In this document: positions 14,575 through 22,122 of the stretch, piece by piece
Layout: every line of letters starts with the position of its first letter
Position numbering within the stretch: position 1 is the stretch's first letter
Virus record (IMG/VR): IMGVR_UViG_3300017687_000010
Coordinates: 1-33,719 of that record
Length of the DNA: 33,719 bases
Source: a virus
Reading direction: 5' to 3' (one strand)
Notes under the pieces: model-generated
Told to the model about the DNA's origin: nothing
The model's input: the letters and a program-made list of their open reading frames with translations, nothing else
The model's database searches: none
Translations under genes and position numbers: made by a program

Positions 14575-14880
14575 ATGTGTCTCGCCCCTGACGTACCCGA
14601 CATTCCCGAGCCGCCGAAGTACGAGCCTCCTAAGATCGAGATTCCCAGCTTCGAGGTTCCCGAGATCGAGCCGACCCCGCCCGCGCCCCCGCCCGCCACT
14701 CCTTCGGCCCTTTCCCTGGCCAAGCTCTCCCCCGAGAAACGCAAGGAAGGCCCCGGCCGCACCGCCGGTCGCTCCACCAACTCCCCGACGGCTGGCAAGA
14801 AGGGCACCAAGGCGCTTCGCATCGGCCTGTCCCTGCCCGTCGAAGACGGTCCCTCCGGCCTCCAGATTCCGAAAGGCTAA
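14575..14880 (+). CDS. Proline-rich virion-associated protein, T7 gp7.3-like (101 aa)
   Basis: The N-terminal half is a proline-glutamate repeat region (IPEPPKYEPPKIEIP, FEVPEIEPTPPAPPP). The C-terminal half is basic with GKKGTKALRIGL and ends GLQIPKG, resembling the GGKKSLSVARSSGGGINI tail of T7 gp7.3, a tail or host-range protein encoded directly before the portal. The position before the portal agrees. ATG 14575 has ACGGAGAA upstream; the open frame extends to 14527 but without an RBS. The gene begins MCL, which is not a lipobox on its own. The assignment rests on position and tail motif only. Confidence 0.65.
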   Translation: MCLAPDVPDIPEPPKYEPPKIEIPSFEVPEIEPTPPAPPPATPSALSLAKLSPEKRKEGPGRTAGRSTNSPTAGKKGTKALRIGLSLPVEDGPSGLQIPKG

Positions 14881-14883
14881 ACC

Positions 14884-16515
14884 ATGAGCGACGCCCCTAC
14901 CGCTGATCGTGGCGTAGGGGGGACGGCAGAAGCCCGCTATCGGCAGCTTGAGCCGCAGAGGAACATCTACCTGAACAGGGCCAGGGAGTGCGCCAAGTTC
15001 ACCATGCCGCACCTGATTCGGCAGCATGAAGGCGCTACCCAAAGCGACGACATCAAGACTCCCTGGCAGGCCCTAGGCGCGAGGGGAGTCAAGAACATCG
15101 CGGCCAAGATGCTTCTCCTGCTCCTCCCTCCCAACGACCCATTCTTCAAACTCCAACCCGACAGCATGGTCCTCGATCAACTGCCTCCCGGCGAAGACGG
15201 CAAGCAGCAGAAGACCGAGATGGAGAAGGCCCTAGGCAAGATCGAGCGTTCCGTCCAGGAAGACATCGAGGCGTCGTCCGACCGCGTGGTTGTGGACGAG
15301 GCTCTGAAGCACCTGGTGGTCGCGGGCAACGGTCTCCTGCACGACACCGAGTACGGTCTCAGGTTCTACCACCTGGACCGCTACGTCTGCGTCCGTGATC
15401 CCGAGGGCAACGTTATCGAGACCGTGTCCCTGGAGATGGTCTCCCCGTCCGCCCTGGACCAGGAGACCCTCGACGCGATCTCCCAGACCCAGCAGTACAA
15501 GGACGCCTTCTCCAAGGACCGCGACTCTGTCGAGCGGAGCCTCCACATCTTCACCCACGTCAAGCTCGAAGGAAATATGTGGACCGAGTACCAGGAGTGC
15601 TTCGGCATCAAGATTCCTGGCTCCGAGGCCACCTATCCCCAGGACAAGTGTCCCTGGATTGTCCTGCGCTGGTCCCACCTTGACGGCGAGGACTACGGCC
15701 GGAGCTACGTTGAGGAAATCCTGGGCGACCTCAAGTCCCTAGAGACCCTCTGGCAAGCTGTGGTCGAAGGCTCCGTTGCCTCCGCCCGCGTCCTGGGCCT
15801 GGTGCATCCCAACGGGACCACCAGCGTCAAGACCCTGAACGAGGCCAAGAACGGCGACTTCGTGGAGGGCACTGCCGACGACGTGGACTTCCTCCAGCTG
15901 GAGAAGTTCGCGGACTTTCAGGTAGCCTACAAGGCCATCGAGTCCCTGACCGAGCGCCTGTCTTTCGCCTTCATGCTCAACACCGCCATCCAGCGTAACG
16001 CCGAGCGGGTCACCGCCGAGGAGATTCGCTACATGGCCGGTGAGCTGGAGGATGCGCTGGGCGGTGCCTACGCCATTCTCTCCCAGGAGTTTCAGCTCCC
16101 CTACGTCCGCGCCAGGATGGCCCGCCTGCAAAGGGCTGGCCGGATTCCGGCTCTCCCCGAGAAGCTGGTGCGGCCCACCATCGTGACCGGCCTGGAAGCC
16201 CTTGGCCGTGGCCACGACCGCAACAAGCTCATGCAGTTCATCTCCGACATCACCAACACCGTCGGCCCCGAGATCGCCGTACAGGTGCTAAATGTCGCCG
16301 AGCTGATCGACCGCCTTGGAATTTCCGAAGGCGTGAACACCGATGGCCTGATCAAGACCCCCGAGCAAATCGCTGCCGAGAAGCAGCAGACCCAGATGCA
16401 GCAGATGATGCAGATGTTCGGCCCTGAAGCTCTCAAGCAGATGGGTGGTCTGGCCCAGGCCGGTATCAAACAAGGCGGCGCTGGAGCCGCCCCACAACCA
16501 GGAGGTACTGAGTAA
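14884..16515 (+). CDS. Portal (head-tail connector) protein, T7 gp8 type
   Basis: This 543-residue protein matches T7 gp8 (536 aa) in length and position before the scaffold and capsid genes. Twelve copies would form the ring through which DNA enters and leaves the capsid. Typical segments are the N-terminal RYRQLEPQRNIYLNRARECAKFTMP, the AAKMLLLLLPPNDPFFKL region, a wing with WSHLDGEDYGRSYVEE, and the clip/crown helix ERVTAEEIRYMAGELEDALGGAY. The last 45 residues are glutamine- and methionine-rich, as is usual for portal barrels. ATG 14884 follows the previous stop by three bases with AAAGG upstream. Confidence 0.95.
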   Translation: MSDAPTADRGVGGTAEARYRQLEPQRNIYLNRARECAKFTMPHLIRQHEGATQSDDIKTPWQALGARGVKNIAAKMLLLLLPPNDPFFKLQPDSMVLDQLPPGEDGKQQKTEMEKALGKIERSVQEDIEASSDRVVVDEALKHLVVAGNGLLHDTEYGLRFYHLDRYVCVRDPEGNVIETVSLEMVSPSALDQETLDAISQTQQYKDAFSKDRDSVERSLHIFTHVKLEGNMWTEYQECFGIKIPGSEATYPQDKCPWIVLRWSHLDGEDYGRSYVEEILGDLKSLETLWQAVVEGSVASARVLGLVHPNGTTSVKTLNEAKNGDFVEGTADDVDFLQLEKFADFQVAYKAIESLTERLSFAFMLNTAIQRNAERVTAEEIRYMAGELEDALGGAYAILSQEFQLPYVRARMARLQRAGRIPALPEKLVRPTIVTGLEALGRGHDRNKLMQFISDITNTVGPEIAVQVLNVAELIDRLGISEGVNTDGLIKTPEQIAAEKQQTQMQQMMQMFGPEALKQMGGLAQAGIKQGGAGAAPQPGGTE

Positions 16516-16733
16516 TGGCCCCCAAGAAAGAATCTGCCGCAGACGTTGTGGCTGACCTGGAAGCCCAAGGTAAGGGCACCCGCGTCAGCTCCAACGAGGA
16601 GCGCCCCCCGGTGAAGGCTCCCGGCCGCGCCAACGTGGCCAACCTGGGACAGGTGGAGTTCGTTCAGCGAGACCCTGTGGTGATCGAAGACCCGCAGGGC
16701 GCTCCCGCTGGAACCACCATCATCCACCGATGA
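16515..16733 (+). CDS. Small protein of unknown function between portal and scaffold (72 aa)
   Basis: The protein is low in complexity and charged, with a basic proline-containing middle (ERPPVKAPGRANVANLGQVEFVQRDPVVIEDPQG). It is probably disordered. ATG 16515 overlaps the portal TAA by one base and has AGGAGG at 16500-16505. No family is recognised; its place suggests a role in head assembly. Confidence 0.7.
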   Translation: MAPKKESAADVVADLEAQGKGTRVSSNEERPPVKAPGRANVANLGQVEFVQRDPVVIEDPQGAPAGTTIIHR

Positions 16734-16748
16734 CCGGCCGGAGGAACC

Positions 16749-17588
16749 ATGTCTGAATCTGTGGCTGTAAGCAGCGTTACCCCGAAGGAGACCCCCAAGG
16801 ACGGCATCGACCTGGCCCCTGGCCAGAACCCCGAGACCGGCCTGATCGAGAAAACCGGCGACGATCAGTTCGTCATGCCCGACAAGTTCCAGGGCAAGAG
16901 CGCCGAGGAGATTGCCAGGGCCTACGCCGAGCTGGAGAAGAAGCTGGGCGCTGGTAAAGAAGAAACCCCGGCCGCCAGCGAGGACCAGGAGCAGCCTGAG
17001 GGCGACGACAAGGACGGCACCGACTCCGCCGAGGAGATGCAGGAGGCCGCCACGGAAGCCATCAAGGTGGCTGGCCTGGAGATGGCCGACTTCACCAAGG
17101 AGTTCGAGGAAAGCGGTCAGCTATCCGAGGATTCCTACAAACGCCTGGAGGAGGCCGGGTTCCCTAAGGCGGTGGTTGATACCTACCTGCGCGGCATCCA
17201 GAATGCCGTCAGCGAGGCCCAGGCCCTGTCCGAGAACCAGGTGCTGACCCTGCAGAACGAGGTGGGCGGTCCCCAGGCCTACCAGGTCATGGCTCAGTGG
17301 GCCGTGTCCAACCTGACCGAGGCCGAGCGGGCGGACTTCGATACCGCCGTCGGTTCCGGCGACGTAGCCAAGGCCAGGAGCGCCATCCTGAACCTGCATG
17401 GGCGCTATGTGGCCTCCATGGGTCAGCCTCCGAGGACTTCCGTGCGAGGCAAGACCTCTACCCCCACGGTGCAGCCCTTCGCCAGCTACGCCCAGGTCAA
17501 GGAGGCCATGTCCGATCCGCGCTACGCCAACGACCCGGCCTTCCGTGCCGAGGTGGTAAAGCGCATCGCCGCGTCCCCGAACCTCTAA
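16749..17588 (+). CDS. Capsid assembly scaffolding protein, T7 gp9 type
   Basis: The 279-residue protein has the gp9 layout: acidic disordered N-terminal half (EEMQEAATEAIKV, LSEDSYKRLEEAGFPKAVVDTYLRG), a helical middle, and a basic C-terminus with MSDPRYANDPAFRAEVVKRI that closely matches the end of T7 gp9 (MSDPRYRTD...). Scaffolding proteins guide capsid subunits into the procapsid and then leave. ATG 16749 has GGAGGAACC upstream. It lies in the expected place, before the capsid gene, although here an extra small gene and a tRNA intervene. Confidence 0.94.
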   Translation: MSESVAVSSVTPKETPKDGIDLAPGQNPETGLIEKTGDDQFVMPDKFQGKSAEEIARAYAELEKKLGAGKEETPAASEDQEQPEGDDKDGTDSAEEMQEAATEAIKVAGLEMADFTKEFEESGQLSEDSYKRLEEAGFPKAVVDTYLRGIQNAVSEAQALSENQVLTLQNEVGGPQAYQVMAQWAVSNLTEAERADFDTAVGSGDVAKARSAILNLHGRYVASMGQPPRTSVRGKTSTPTVQPFASYAQVKEAMSDPRYANDPAFRAEVVKRIAASPNL

Positions 17589-17604
17589 ACCCAACGGAGA
17601 ACCT

Positions 17605-17760
17605 ATGGACTGGATTGTGGAGAACTGGGCCGCCATCGGCACCGCCTCCCTCGCTGTGGCCGGTGCTGTGGTGGCCATCACCAAGATCACCAAGAACACC
17701 ACCGACGACGATTGGGCCGCCAAGCTCACGGCTGCCGTCAAGAAGGTGTTCGGCCGTTAA
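17605..17760 (+). CDS. Small single-span membrane protein, holin candidate (51 aa)
   Basis: The 51 residues begin MDWIVENWAAIG, continue with a hydrophobic run at about 9-26 rich in Ala, Val and Ile, then charged TKITKNTTDDDWAAKL and a basic end VKKVFGR. This is the pattern of short phage membrane proteins often annotated as holins (W near the start, one membrane span, then a KxT..DD linker and a basic helix). ATG 17605 has CGGAGAACC 5-10 bases upstream. If it is a holin it would work with the amidase at 4249. The family link is by pattern only. Confidence 0.68.
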   Translation: MDWIVENWAAIGTASLAVAGAVVAITKITKNTTDDDWAAKLTAAVKKVFGR

Positions 17761-17783
17761 TTTCTGCCTAGGCGGGGGCTGGC

Positions 17784-17810
17784 GGCCGGGCATCCACCGG
17801 CCCTTTCCTT
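17784..17810 (+). terminator. Intrinsic terminator candidate after the small membrane protein gene
   Basis: GGCCGG at 17784-17789 pairs with CCGGCC at 17797-17802 around a 7-base loop, followed by the pyrimidine-rich CTTTCCTT. The stem is short but all G-C. It would limit transcription into the tRNA and capsid region. Confidence 0.45.
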
Positions 17811-17878
17811 GGGAAGAACCAGAGGCGTTCCAAAGTCCCCACCTAGCTAGGCCAGCTAGGCCCCCTCTGGTTCTTCCC
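17811..17878. repeat. 15-bp perfect inverted repeat with tandem 9-mer in its loop
   Basis: GGGAAGAACCAGAGG at 17811-17825 is perfectly complementary to CCTCTGGTTCTTCCC at 17864-17878. The 38-base loop holds the palindrome CCTAGCTAGG and a tandem repeat AGCTAGGCC x2 at 17845-17862. No T run follows, and the tRNA-Thr starts 17 bases later. It could be an RNase III site for tRNA release, a protein-binding site or a recombination scar. Confidence 0.85.
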
Positions 17879-17895
17879 TAAAGCGATTCCCTTGA

Positions 17896-17969
17896 GCTGG
17901 TGTAGTTCAACGGCAGAACTGCGGTTTAGTAATCCGCCAATGTGGGTTCGATTCCTACCTCCAGCTCCA
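17896..17969 (+). tRNA. tRNA-Thr (anticodon AGU)
   Basis: A 74-base cloverleaf with encoded CCA has the same arm lengths as the tRNA-Asn at 14123. Acceptor GCTGGTG pairs with CTCCAGC with one T-T mismatch; D arm GTTC/GAAC; anticodon stem GCGGT/TCCGC with a T-T mismatch at the loop end; loop TTAGTAA; 4-base variable loop; T arm GTGGG/CCTAC with loop TTCGATT. G1-C72, C2-G71, G35 and U36 are ThrRS identity elements in E. coli. A34 is unusual for a bacterial tRNA-Thr, and base 73 is U. The D-arm block of 18 bases is identical to that of the tRNA-Asn. The two mismatches leave some doubt about function. Confidence 0.78.
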
Positions 17970-18146
17970 AACATCCTTTCTCAGCTGATGATCCGACGCA
18001 GGTGCCCCTATCCAGGGGGCCTTAGCTTCTCTGACCAACAGCGCCCAGCGGCAAGCCCTCTGCGGAGGACAACTTGGGTGCGAAGCTGCTGCCACGTCTG
18101 GAAGCGATCATCACCATCCAAACGTACCTGAGAAAGGAAAAGTCCA
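17970..18146 (+). other. Leader between tRNA-Thr and capsid gene: hairpin and possible relic coding sequence
   Basis: This 177-base stretch has no standard gene. GCCCC at 18004-18008 pairs with GGGGC at 18016-18020. In one frame 17989-18059 reads like coding sequence (SDAGAPIQGALASLTNSAQ...), and in another frame 18059-18144 does too (AEDNLGAKLLPRLEAII...), which suggests a frameshifted relic. A weak resemblance to the phage promoter at 17997-18011 is too degenerate to call. Confidence 0.5.
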
Positions 18147-18184
18147 ATGACCAACGCGACTCTGTCCCGCGTGGGCGTGATTGA
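18074..18184 (+). CDS. Possible short leader ORF overlapping the capsid start (36 aa)
   Basis: TTG 18074 has GGAGG at 18064-18068, five bases upstream. The product begins MGAKLLPRLEAIITIQTYLRK and its codons mostly end in G or C like real genes here. It runs through the capsid RBS and ends 38 bases inside the capsid gene in another frame, so its translation could affect capsid translation. It could equally be the 3' remnant of a decayed gene that lost its start. Confidence 0.33.
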   Translation: MGAKLLPRLEAIITIQTYLRKEKSNDQRDSVPRGRD

Positions 18185-19109
18185 CACCACCACCGACGGG
18201 TCTTGGGCGCAGGATAACGCCCTGTTCCTGAAGGTCTTCGCTGGCGAGGTGCTGACCGCGTTCGACGAGACCAACGTGATGCTGCCGCTCCACCGTGTGC
18301 GCCAGATCACCAGTGGCAAGTCCGCCCAGTTCCCCGTGATGTGGAAGGCCGACGCGCACTACCATGTACCGGGTGAGCCGATCCTGGGTAACTCCCAGAT
18401 CAAGCACGGCGAGAAGACCATCAACATCGACGATCTCCTGATCGCCGACGCCGTGATCTACAGCCTGGACGAGCTGAAGAACCACTACGAGGTTCGTGCC
18501 GAGTACAGCAAGCAGCTGGGCGCGGCCCTGGCCCGTACCATGGACAAGAACACCCTGCAGGTCGCCCTCCTGGCGGCCCGTGCGTCCGCCAACGTTACCG
18601 GCGGCTTTGGTGGCACCCAGATCACCAACGCCTCCGCCAAGACCGACGGCGAGGTTCTGGCTGGCCTGATCTTCCAGGCGGCCCAGACCTTCGACGAGCA
18701 GGACATCCCGGCGACCGACCGCCACTGCGTCCTCAAGCCTGCTCAGTACAGCCTGCTGGCTCAGACCACCAAGCTGCTGAACAAGGACTGGGGCGGCGCT
18801 GGCGTGTACGCCGACGGCTCCATTTACCGGGTGGCCGGTATCCCGCTCACCAAGAGCAACAACCTGCCCTCCAGCCTGATCTCCGCCACTACCGGCGCGA
18901 ACAACACTTACAACGGTGACTTCAGCAACACCGCCGCTGCCGTGTTCCATCGGGACGCCATCGGCACCGTGAAGCTGCAGAACCTGGTGACCGAGATGAC
19001 CTCCGGTGACTTCGCCGTCATGTACCAGGCTACCCTCCTGGTGGCCAAGATGGCGGTGGGTCACGGCATCCTGCGCCCCGAGTGCGCCGTCGAGATCGCC
19101 ACTGCCTAG
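18147..19109 (+). CDS. Major capsid protein, T7 gp10A type
   Basis: This 320-residue protein (T7 gp10A is 345 aa) forms the icosahedral shell with the HK97 fold. Typical segments are FLKVFAGEVLTAFDETNVML at the N-terminus, HRVRQITSGKSAQFPVMWKADAHYH, the INIDDLLIADAVIYSLDELKNHYE region, and VLKPAQYSLLAQTTKLLNKDWGG. ATG 18147 has AGAAAGGAAAA upstream. No T7-like slippery frameshift site was seen near the end, so a gp10B form is not predicted. A 5-bp hairpin with a GAAA tetraloop (19104-19117) covers the stop codon, and a strong terminator follows. Confidence 0.96.
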   Translation: MTNATLSRVGVIDTTTDGSWAQDNALFLKVFAGEVLTAFDETNVMLPLHRVRQITSGKSAQFPVMWKADAHYHVPGEPILGNSQIKHGEKTINIDDLLIADAVIYSLDELKNHYEVRAEYSKQLGAALARTMDKNTLQVALLAARASANVTGGFGGTQITNASAKTDGEVLAGLIFQAAQTFDEQDIPATDRHCVLKPAQYSLLAQTTKLLNKDWGGAGVYADGSIYRVAGIPLTKSNNLPSSLISATTGANNTYNGDFSNTAAAVFHRDAIGTVKLQNLVTEMTSGDFAVMYQATLLVAKMAVGHGILRPECAVEIATA

Positions 19110-19130
19110 AAATAGGCAAGCCTGAACCCA

Positions 19131-19171
19131 AGGGGAGGCTCCTTTTAATCGAGGGGCCTCCCCTCTTTTTT
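19131..19171 (+). terminator. Strong intrinsic terminator after the capsid gene, T-phi-like
   Basis: AGGGGAGGCTCC at 19131-19142 pairs with GGGGCCTCCCCT at 19153-19164, 12 consecutive pairs including one G-U, with a 10-base loop, followed by CTTTTTT. T7 has its main phage-polymerase terminator at the same place. It would give more capsid mRNA than tail mRNA. Confidence 0.9.
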
Positions 19172-19187
19172 CCTCTGGAGAGTCCTA

Positions 19188-19757
19188 ATGGATCAGACCC
19201 CCACGACCGAGCTTGAGGCGGTGAACGCCCTTATCGCCGTCCTAGGCGAGGCTCCCATCAACAGCCTCGACGGTCAGCTGACCATGGACGTGATGGCCGC
19301 CCAGAAGACCCTGCACCGGGTGAGTCGGGTGGTCCAGACGGAAGGCTGGCAGTTCAACATCGAGGACGAGTTCGAGCTGACTCCCGACGTGGACGGCTAC
19401 ATCAACGTCCCTAACAACTACATCAGGGTCAACCCTGACCCCCGCTACCACCTCCCCAGGAAGATCACCCGCCGTGGCACCCGGCTGTACGACCGGACCA
19501 ACCACACCTACCAGTTCGAGGACAAGGTGCTCGCCACTGTGACCCTGTTCCTTCCCTTCGAGGAGCTGCCTGAGACCGCCCGCTACTACATCACCGTCAA
19601 GGCGGGACGGGAGTTCCAGGATGAGTACGTCGGAAGCGACACCCTGCATGGATTCGACCAGGTCGATGAGGTTCGTGCCAGGGCGATCCTGCTCGATCAG
19701 GAGGGGAGGACCGGCCAATACAACATCCTCAACGCCTTCCCGAACATCAGGAGATAA
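19188..19757 (+). CDS. Tail tubular protein A, T7 gp11 type
   Basis: This 189-residue protein (T7 gp11 is 196 aa) forms the ring that joins the portal to the tail nozzle. It has the family pattern ELEAVNALIAVLGEAPINSL at the N-terminus, LHRVSRVVQTEGWQFN, and YITVKAGREFQDEYVGS. ATG 19188 has TGGAGAG upstream, 17 bases after the terminator. It ends two bases before the tail tube B start. Confidence 0.95.
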   Translation: MDQTPTTELEAVNALIAVLGEAPINSLDGQLTMDVMAAQKTLHRVSRVVQTEGWQFNIEDEFELTPDVDGYINVPNNYIRVNPDPRYHLPRKITRRGTRLYDRTNHTYQFEDKVLATVTLFLPFEELPETARYYITVKAGREFQDEYVGSDTLHGFDQVDEVRARAILLDQEGRTGQYNILNAFPNIRR

Positions 19758-19759
19758 CC

Positions 19760-22120
19760 ATGCTGGTGAGTATCCCCATCCCCAACATGATCAACGGCGT
19801 CTCCCAGCAGGCGGCTCCCCTCCGGCTGCCGTCTCAGGGGCAGCTCCAGGTTAACTGCCTGGACTCCGTTGTTGAGGGTAAGGGGAAGCGCCCGGCAACG
19901 TACCACGAAGCCAAGCTGCTGACCGGCACCCTCTCCGAAGTCTTTATCCACACCATCAACCGCGACGTGAACGAGCGGTACAAGGTCATCATCACCGACG
20001 GTGACCTCAAGGTCTTCGACCTGGCTGGCAACGAGAAGACCGTGGCCTTCCCCGACGGCAAGACCTACCTGGACGTTGACAGCCCCCGAGAAGACTTCGC
20101 CGTGGTGACCATCGCGGACTACACCTTCGTGGTCAACAAGGCCAAGACGGTAGCTATGAAGGACGCGGCCGTGAGCGCCAGCCCTGACCGGGGCTACGAG
20201 GCCATCGTCTGGATTCAGCAGGTCAACTACGACACCGACTTCTCCATCACGGTGGACGGCAACACCGCCTCCACCAGCATCGGCTCGGCTCCGCCTATCA
20301 AGTCCACCACCGTGGCCTCCAGCCTCCAGTCCTCCCTGGCCACCGCCCTTGGGGCCAACTACACCGTCACCCAGCAGCAGTCCACTATCTGGATCAAGCG
20401 TAACGACGGGGCTGACTTCAACGTCTCCATCGAAGACAGCCGGGGCAATACCCACATGAAGCTGATCAAGGGTCAGGCCCAGCGATTCAGCGACCTGCCC
20501 ACCGTGGCCCCGGCGAACTTCGTGTGTGAGGTCGTGGGCGACAAGTCCAGCGACTTCGACAACTACTACGTCAAGTTCGTCCCCAACAACGACAGTGCCA
20601 CCTTCGACGAGGGCGTGTGGGTCGAGACGGTCAAGCCTGGCATCGAGTGGGAGCTGGACGGCTCCACCATGCCTTACGCCCTAATCCGCGAGTCGGACGG
20701 AAGCTTCTCCTTCGAGCAGCTAGTTTGGGGTAAGCGGGAGGCGGGCGACGCGGACAGCGCCCCTGACCCTAGCTTCGTGGGCCGCACGATCAACGACATC
20801 TTCTTCTTCCAGAACCGGCTGGGGCTATGCGCCGACGAGAACGTCATCATGTCCCGCGCCGCCTACTTCTTCGATTTCTTCCCCTCCACCGTAACCACCA
20901 TCGTGGACAGCGACCCGGTGGACGCGGCGGCCAGCCACACCAAGGTGAGCATCCTTTATCACGCCATCCCTTGGGACGAGAAGGTGCTGTTCTTCAGCGA
21001 CCAAACCCAGTTCGTGCTGGACCTAGACGGCGGAATCCTGTCCCCCAAGAACGCCCCCATCAAGCCCATCACCAGCTTCGAGTCCTCCACCAAGGCCTCC
21101 CCGGTGGGCGCAGGTAAGAACATCTTCTTCGCCGTGAGCCGGGGCGAGTACACCTCCATCCAGGAGTATTACGTCCTGCCCGACAGCGACACCGAAGACG
21201 CCGCCGACAGCACCGGACACGTCCCTCAGTACATCCCGAAGAACGTCTTCAAGATGGCAGTGACGGACAACGAGCGCGTCCTCCTGGCCCTGTCCGGCGA
21301 CGAGCCGAGCAACCTATACGTCTACCGCTACCACTGGCTGAACACCGAGAAGGTCCAGTCCAGCTGGAGCTACTGGACCTTCCCCGACGCCAGCATCCTC
21401 AACGCGGACTTCATAGAGTCCACGATGTACCTGGTGCTGCAGAGGACGGATGGTGTCTACCTGGAGCGCCTGGAGCTGTCTCCGGCCCTGAAGGATACAG
21501 GTGAGCCGATCCACTACCACCTGGACCGCAAGATCACCGAGGCCGCCTGCGCCAGCGTGACCTACGATTCGGTGAACGACGAGACCACCTTCAACCTGCC
21601 CTACGCCATTGACCTCGCCAGCGACTACGTCGTGGTCATGCGCGGGGCGACCACCCCCGGCCGCATCCTCCAGACCGTCTCCAAGACCGCCACATCCATC
21701 GTCGTGGAAGGCGACCACACCAACAGCGATGTCTTCATCGGCCTGAACTACGAGGCCCGCTTCGAGTTCTCTGAGTTCACCCTCAAGGAGACCAGCTCTA
21801 GCGGTGCCAAGAACGTCGTGGCGTCCGGTCGCCTCCAGCTGAGGACCATCACCATGGTCTACAACGAGACCGGCTACTTCGAGGTCGAGGTCACTCCGCT
21901 CTACCGCGACACCTCCACCTTCGTCTTCTCCGGCCGGATCATCGGGGACGGCAGCAACGTCCTCGACCAGATCGCCCTCCACTCCGGCACCCGCAAGTTC
22001 GCCCTGATGTCCAAGTCGGACCAGGTGCGGGTAGCCCTCACCAATCGCACCTTCCTTCCATGCAAATTCGTCAGCGCCGAAGTCGAGGCGTTCTTCCACA
22101 CCCGAAGCCGCAGGAGTTGA
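19760..22120 (+). CDS. Tail tubular protein B (nozzle), T7 gp12 type
   Basis: The 786-residue protein has the size of T7 gp12 (794 aa) and the signature start SIPIPNMINGVSQQAAPLRL. The central part includes FVGRTINDIFFFQNRLGLCADENVIMSRA, conserved in podovirus nozzle proteins. Six copies form the tail nozzle, and fibres attach near the junction with gp11. ATG 19760 follows AGGAGATAACC. The gene ends two bases before the gp13-like gene. Confidence 0.96.
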   Translation: MLVSIPIPNMINGVSQQAAPLRLPSQGQLQVNCLDSVVEGKGKRPATYHEAKLLTGTLSEVFIHTINRDVNERYKVIITDGDLKVFDLAGNEKTVAFPDGKTYLDVDSPREDFAVVTIADYTFVVNKAKTVAMKDAAVSASPDRGYEAIVWIQQVNYDTDFSITVDGNTASTSIGSAPPIKSTTVASSLQSSLATALGANYTVTQQQSTIWIKRNDGADFNVSIEDSRGNTHMKLIKGQAQRFSDLPTVAPANFVCEVVGDKSSDFDNYYVKFVPNNDSATFDEGVWVETVKPGIEWELDGSTMPYALIRESDGSFSFEQLVWGKREAGDADSAPDPSFVGRTINDIFFFQNRLGLCADENVIMSRAAYFFDFFPSTVTTIVDSDPVDAAASHTKVSILYHAIPWDEKVLFFSDQTQFVLDLDGGILSPKNAPIKPITSFESSTKASPVGAGKNIFFAVSRGEYTSIQEYYVLPDSDTEDAADSTGHVPQYIPKNVFKMAVTDNERVLLALSGDEPSNLYVYRYHWLNTEKVQSSWSYWTFPDASILNADFIESTMYLVLQRTDGVYLERLELSPALKDTGEPIHYHLDRKITEAACASVTYDSVNDETTFNLPYAIDLASDYVVVMRGATTPGRILQTVSKTATSIVVEGDHTNSDVFIGLNYEARFEFSEFTLKETSSSGAKNVVASGRLQLRTITMVYNETGYFEVEVTPLYRDTSTFVFSGRIIGDGSNVLDQIALHSGTRKFALMSKSDQVRVALTNRTFLPCKFVSAEVEAFFHTRSRRS

Positions 22121-22122
22121 CC

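Noticed and set aside
17997-18015. Promoter-like CAGGTGCCCCTAT before the capsid gene
   Set aside because: Only about 10 of 15 core bases match, the +1 region differs, and the bases are better explained by a small hairpin. A capsid promoter would be expected to match the consensus closely.
17892-18131. 79-codon open frame across tRNA-Thr and the capsid leader
   Set aside because: It covers the whole tRNA, has no RBS, and the product is Arg/Pro/Ser-rich without similarity to known proteins.
19080-19117. T7-like frameshift at the capsid 3' end (gp10A/10B)
   Set aside because: No slippery heptamer was seen before the stop, and no long downstream extension frame follows; a terminator comes 22 bases later.
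19227-19234. GCCCTTAT core match inside the gp11 gene
   Set aside because: Only 8 bases match and the upstream part does not; it encodes conserved ALIAVL codons.
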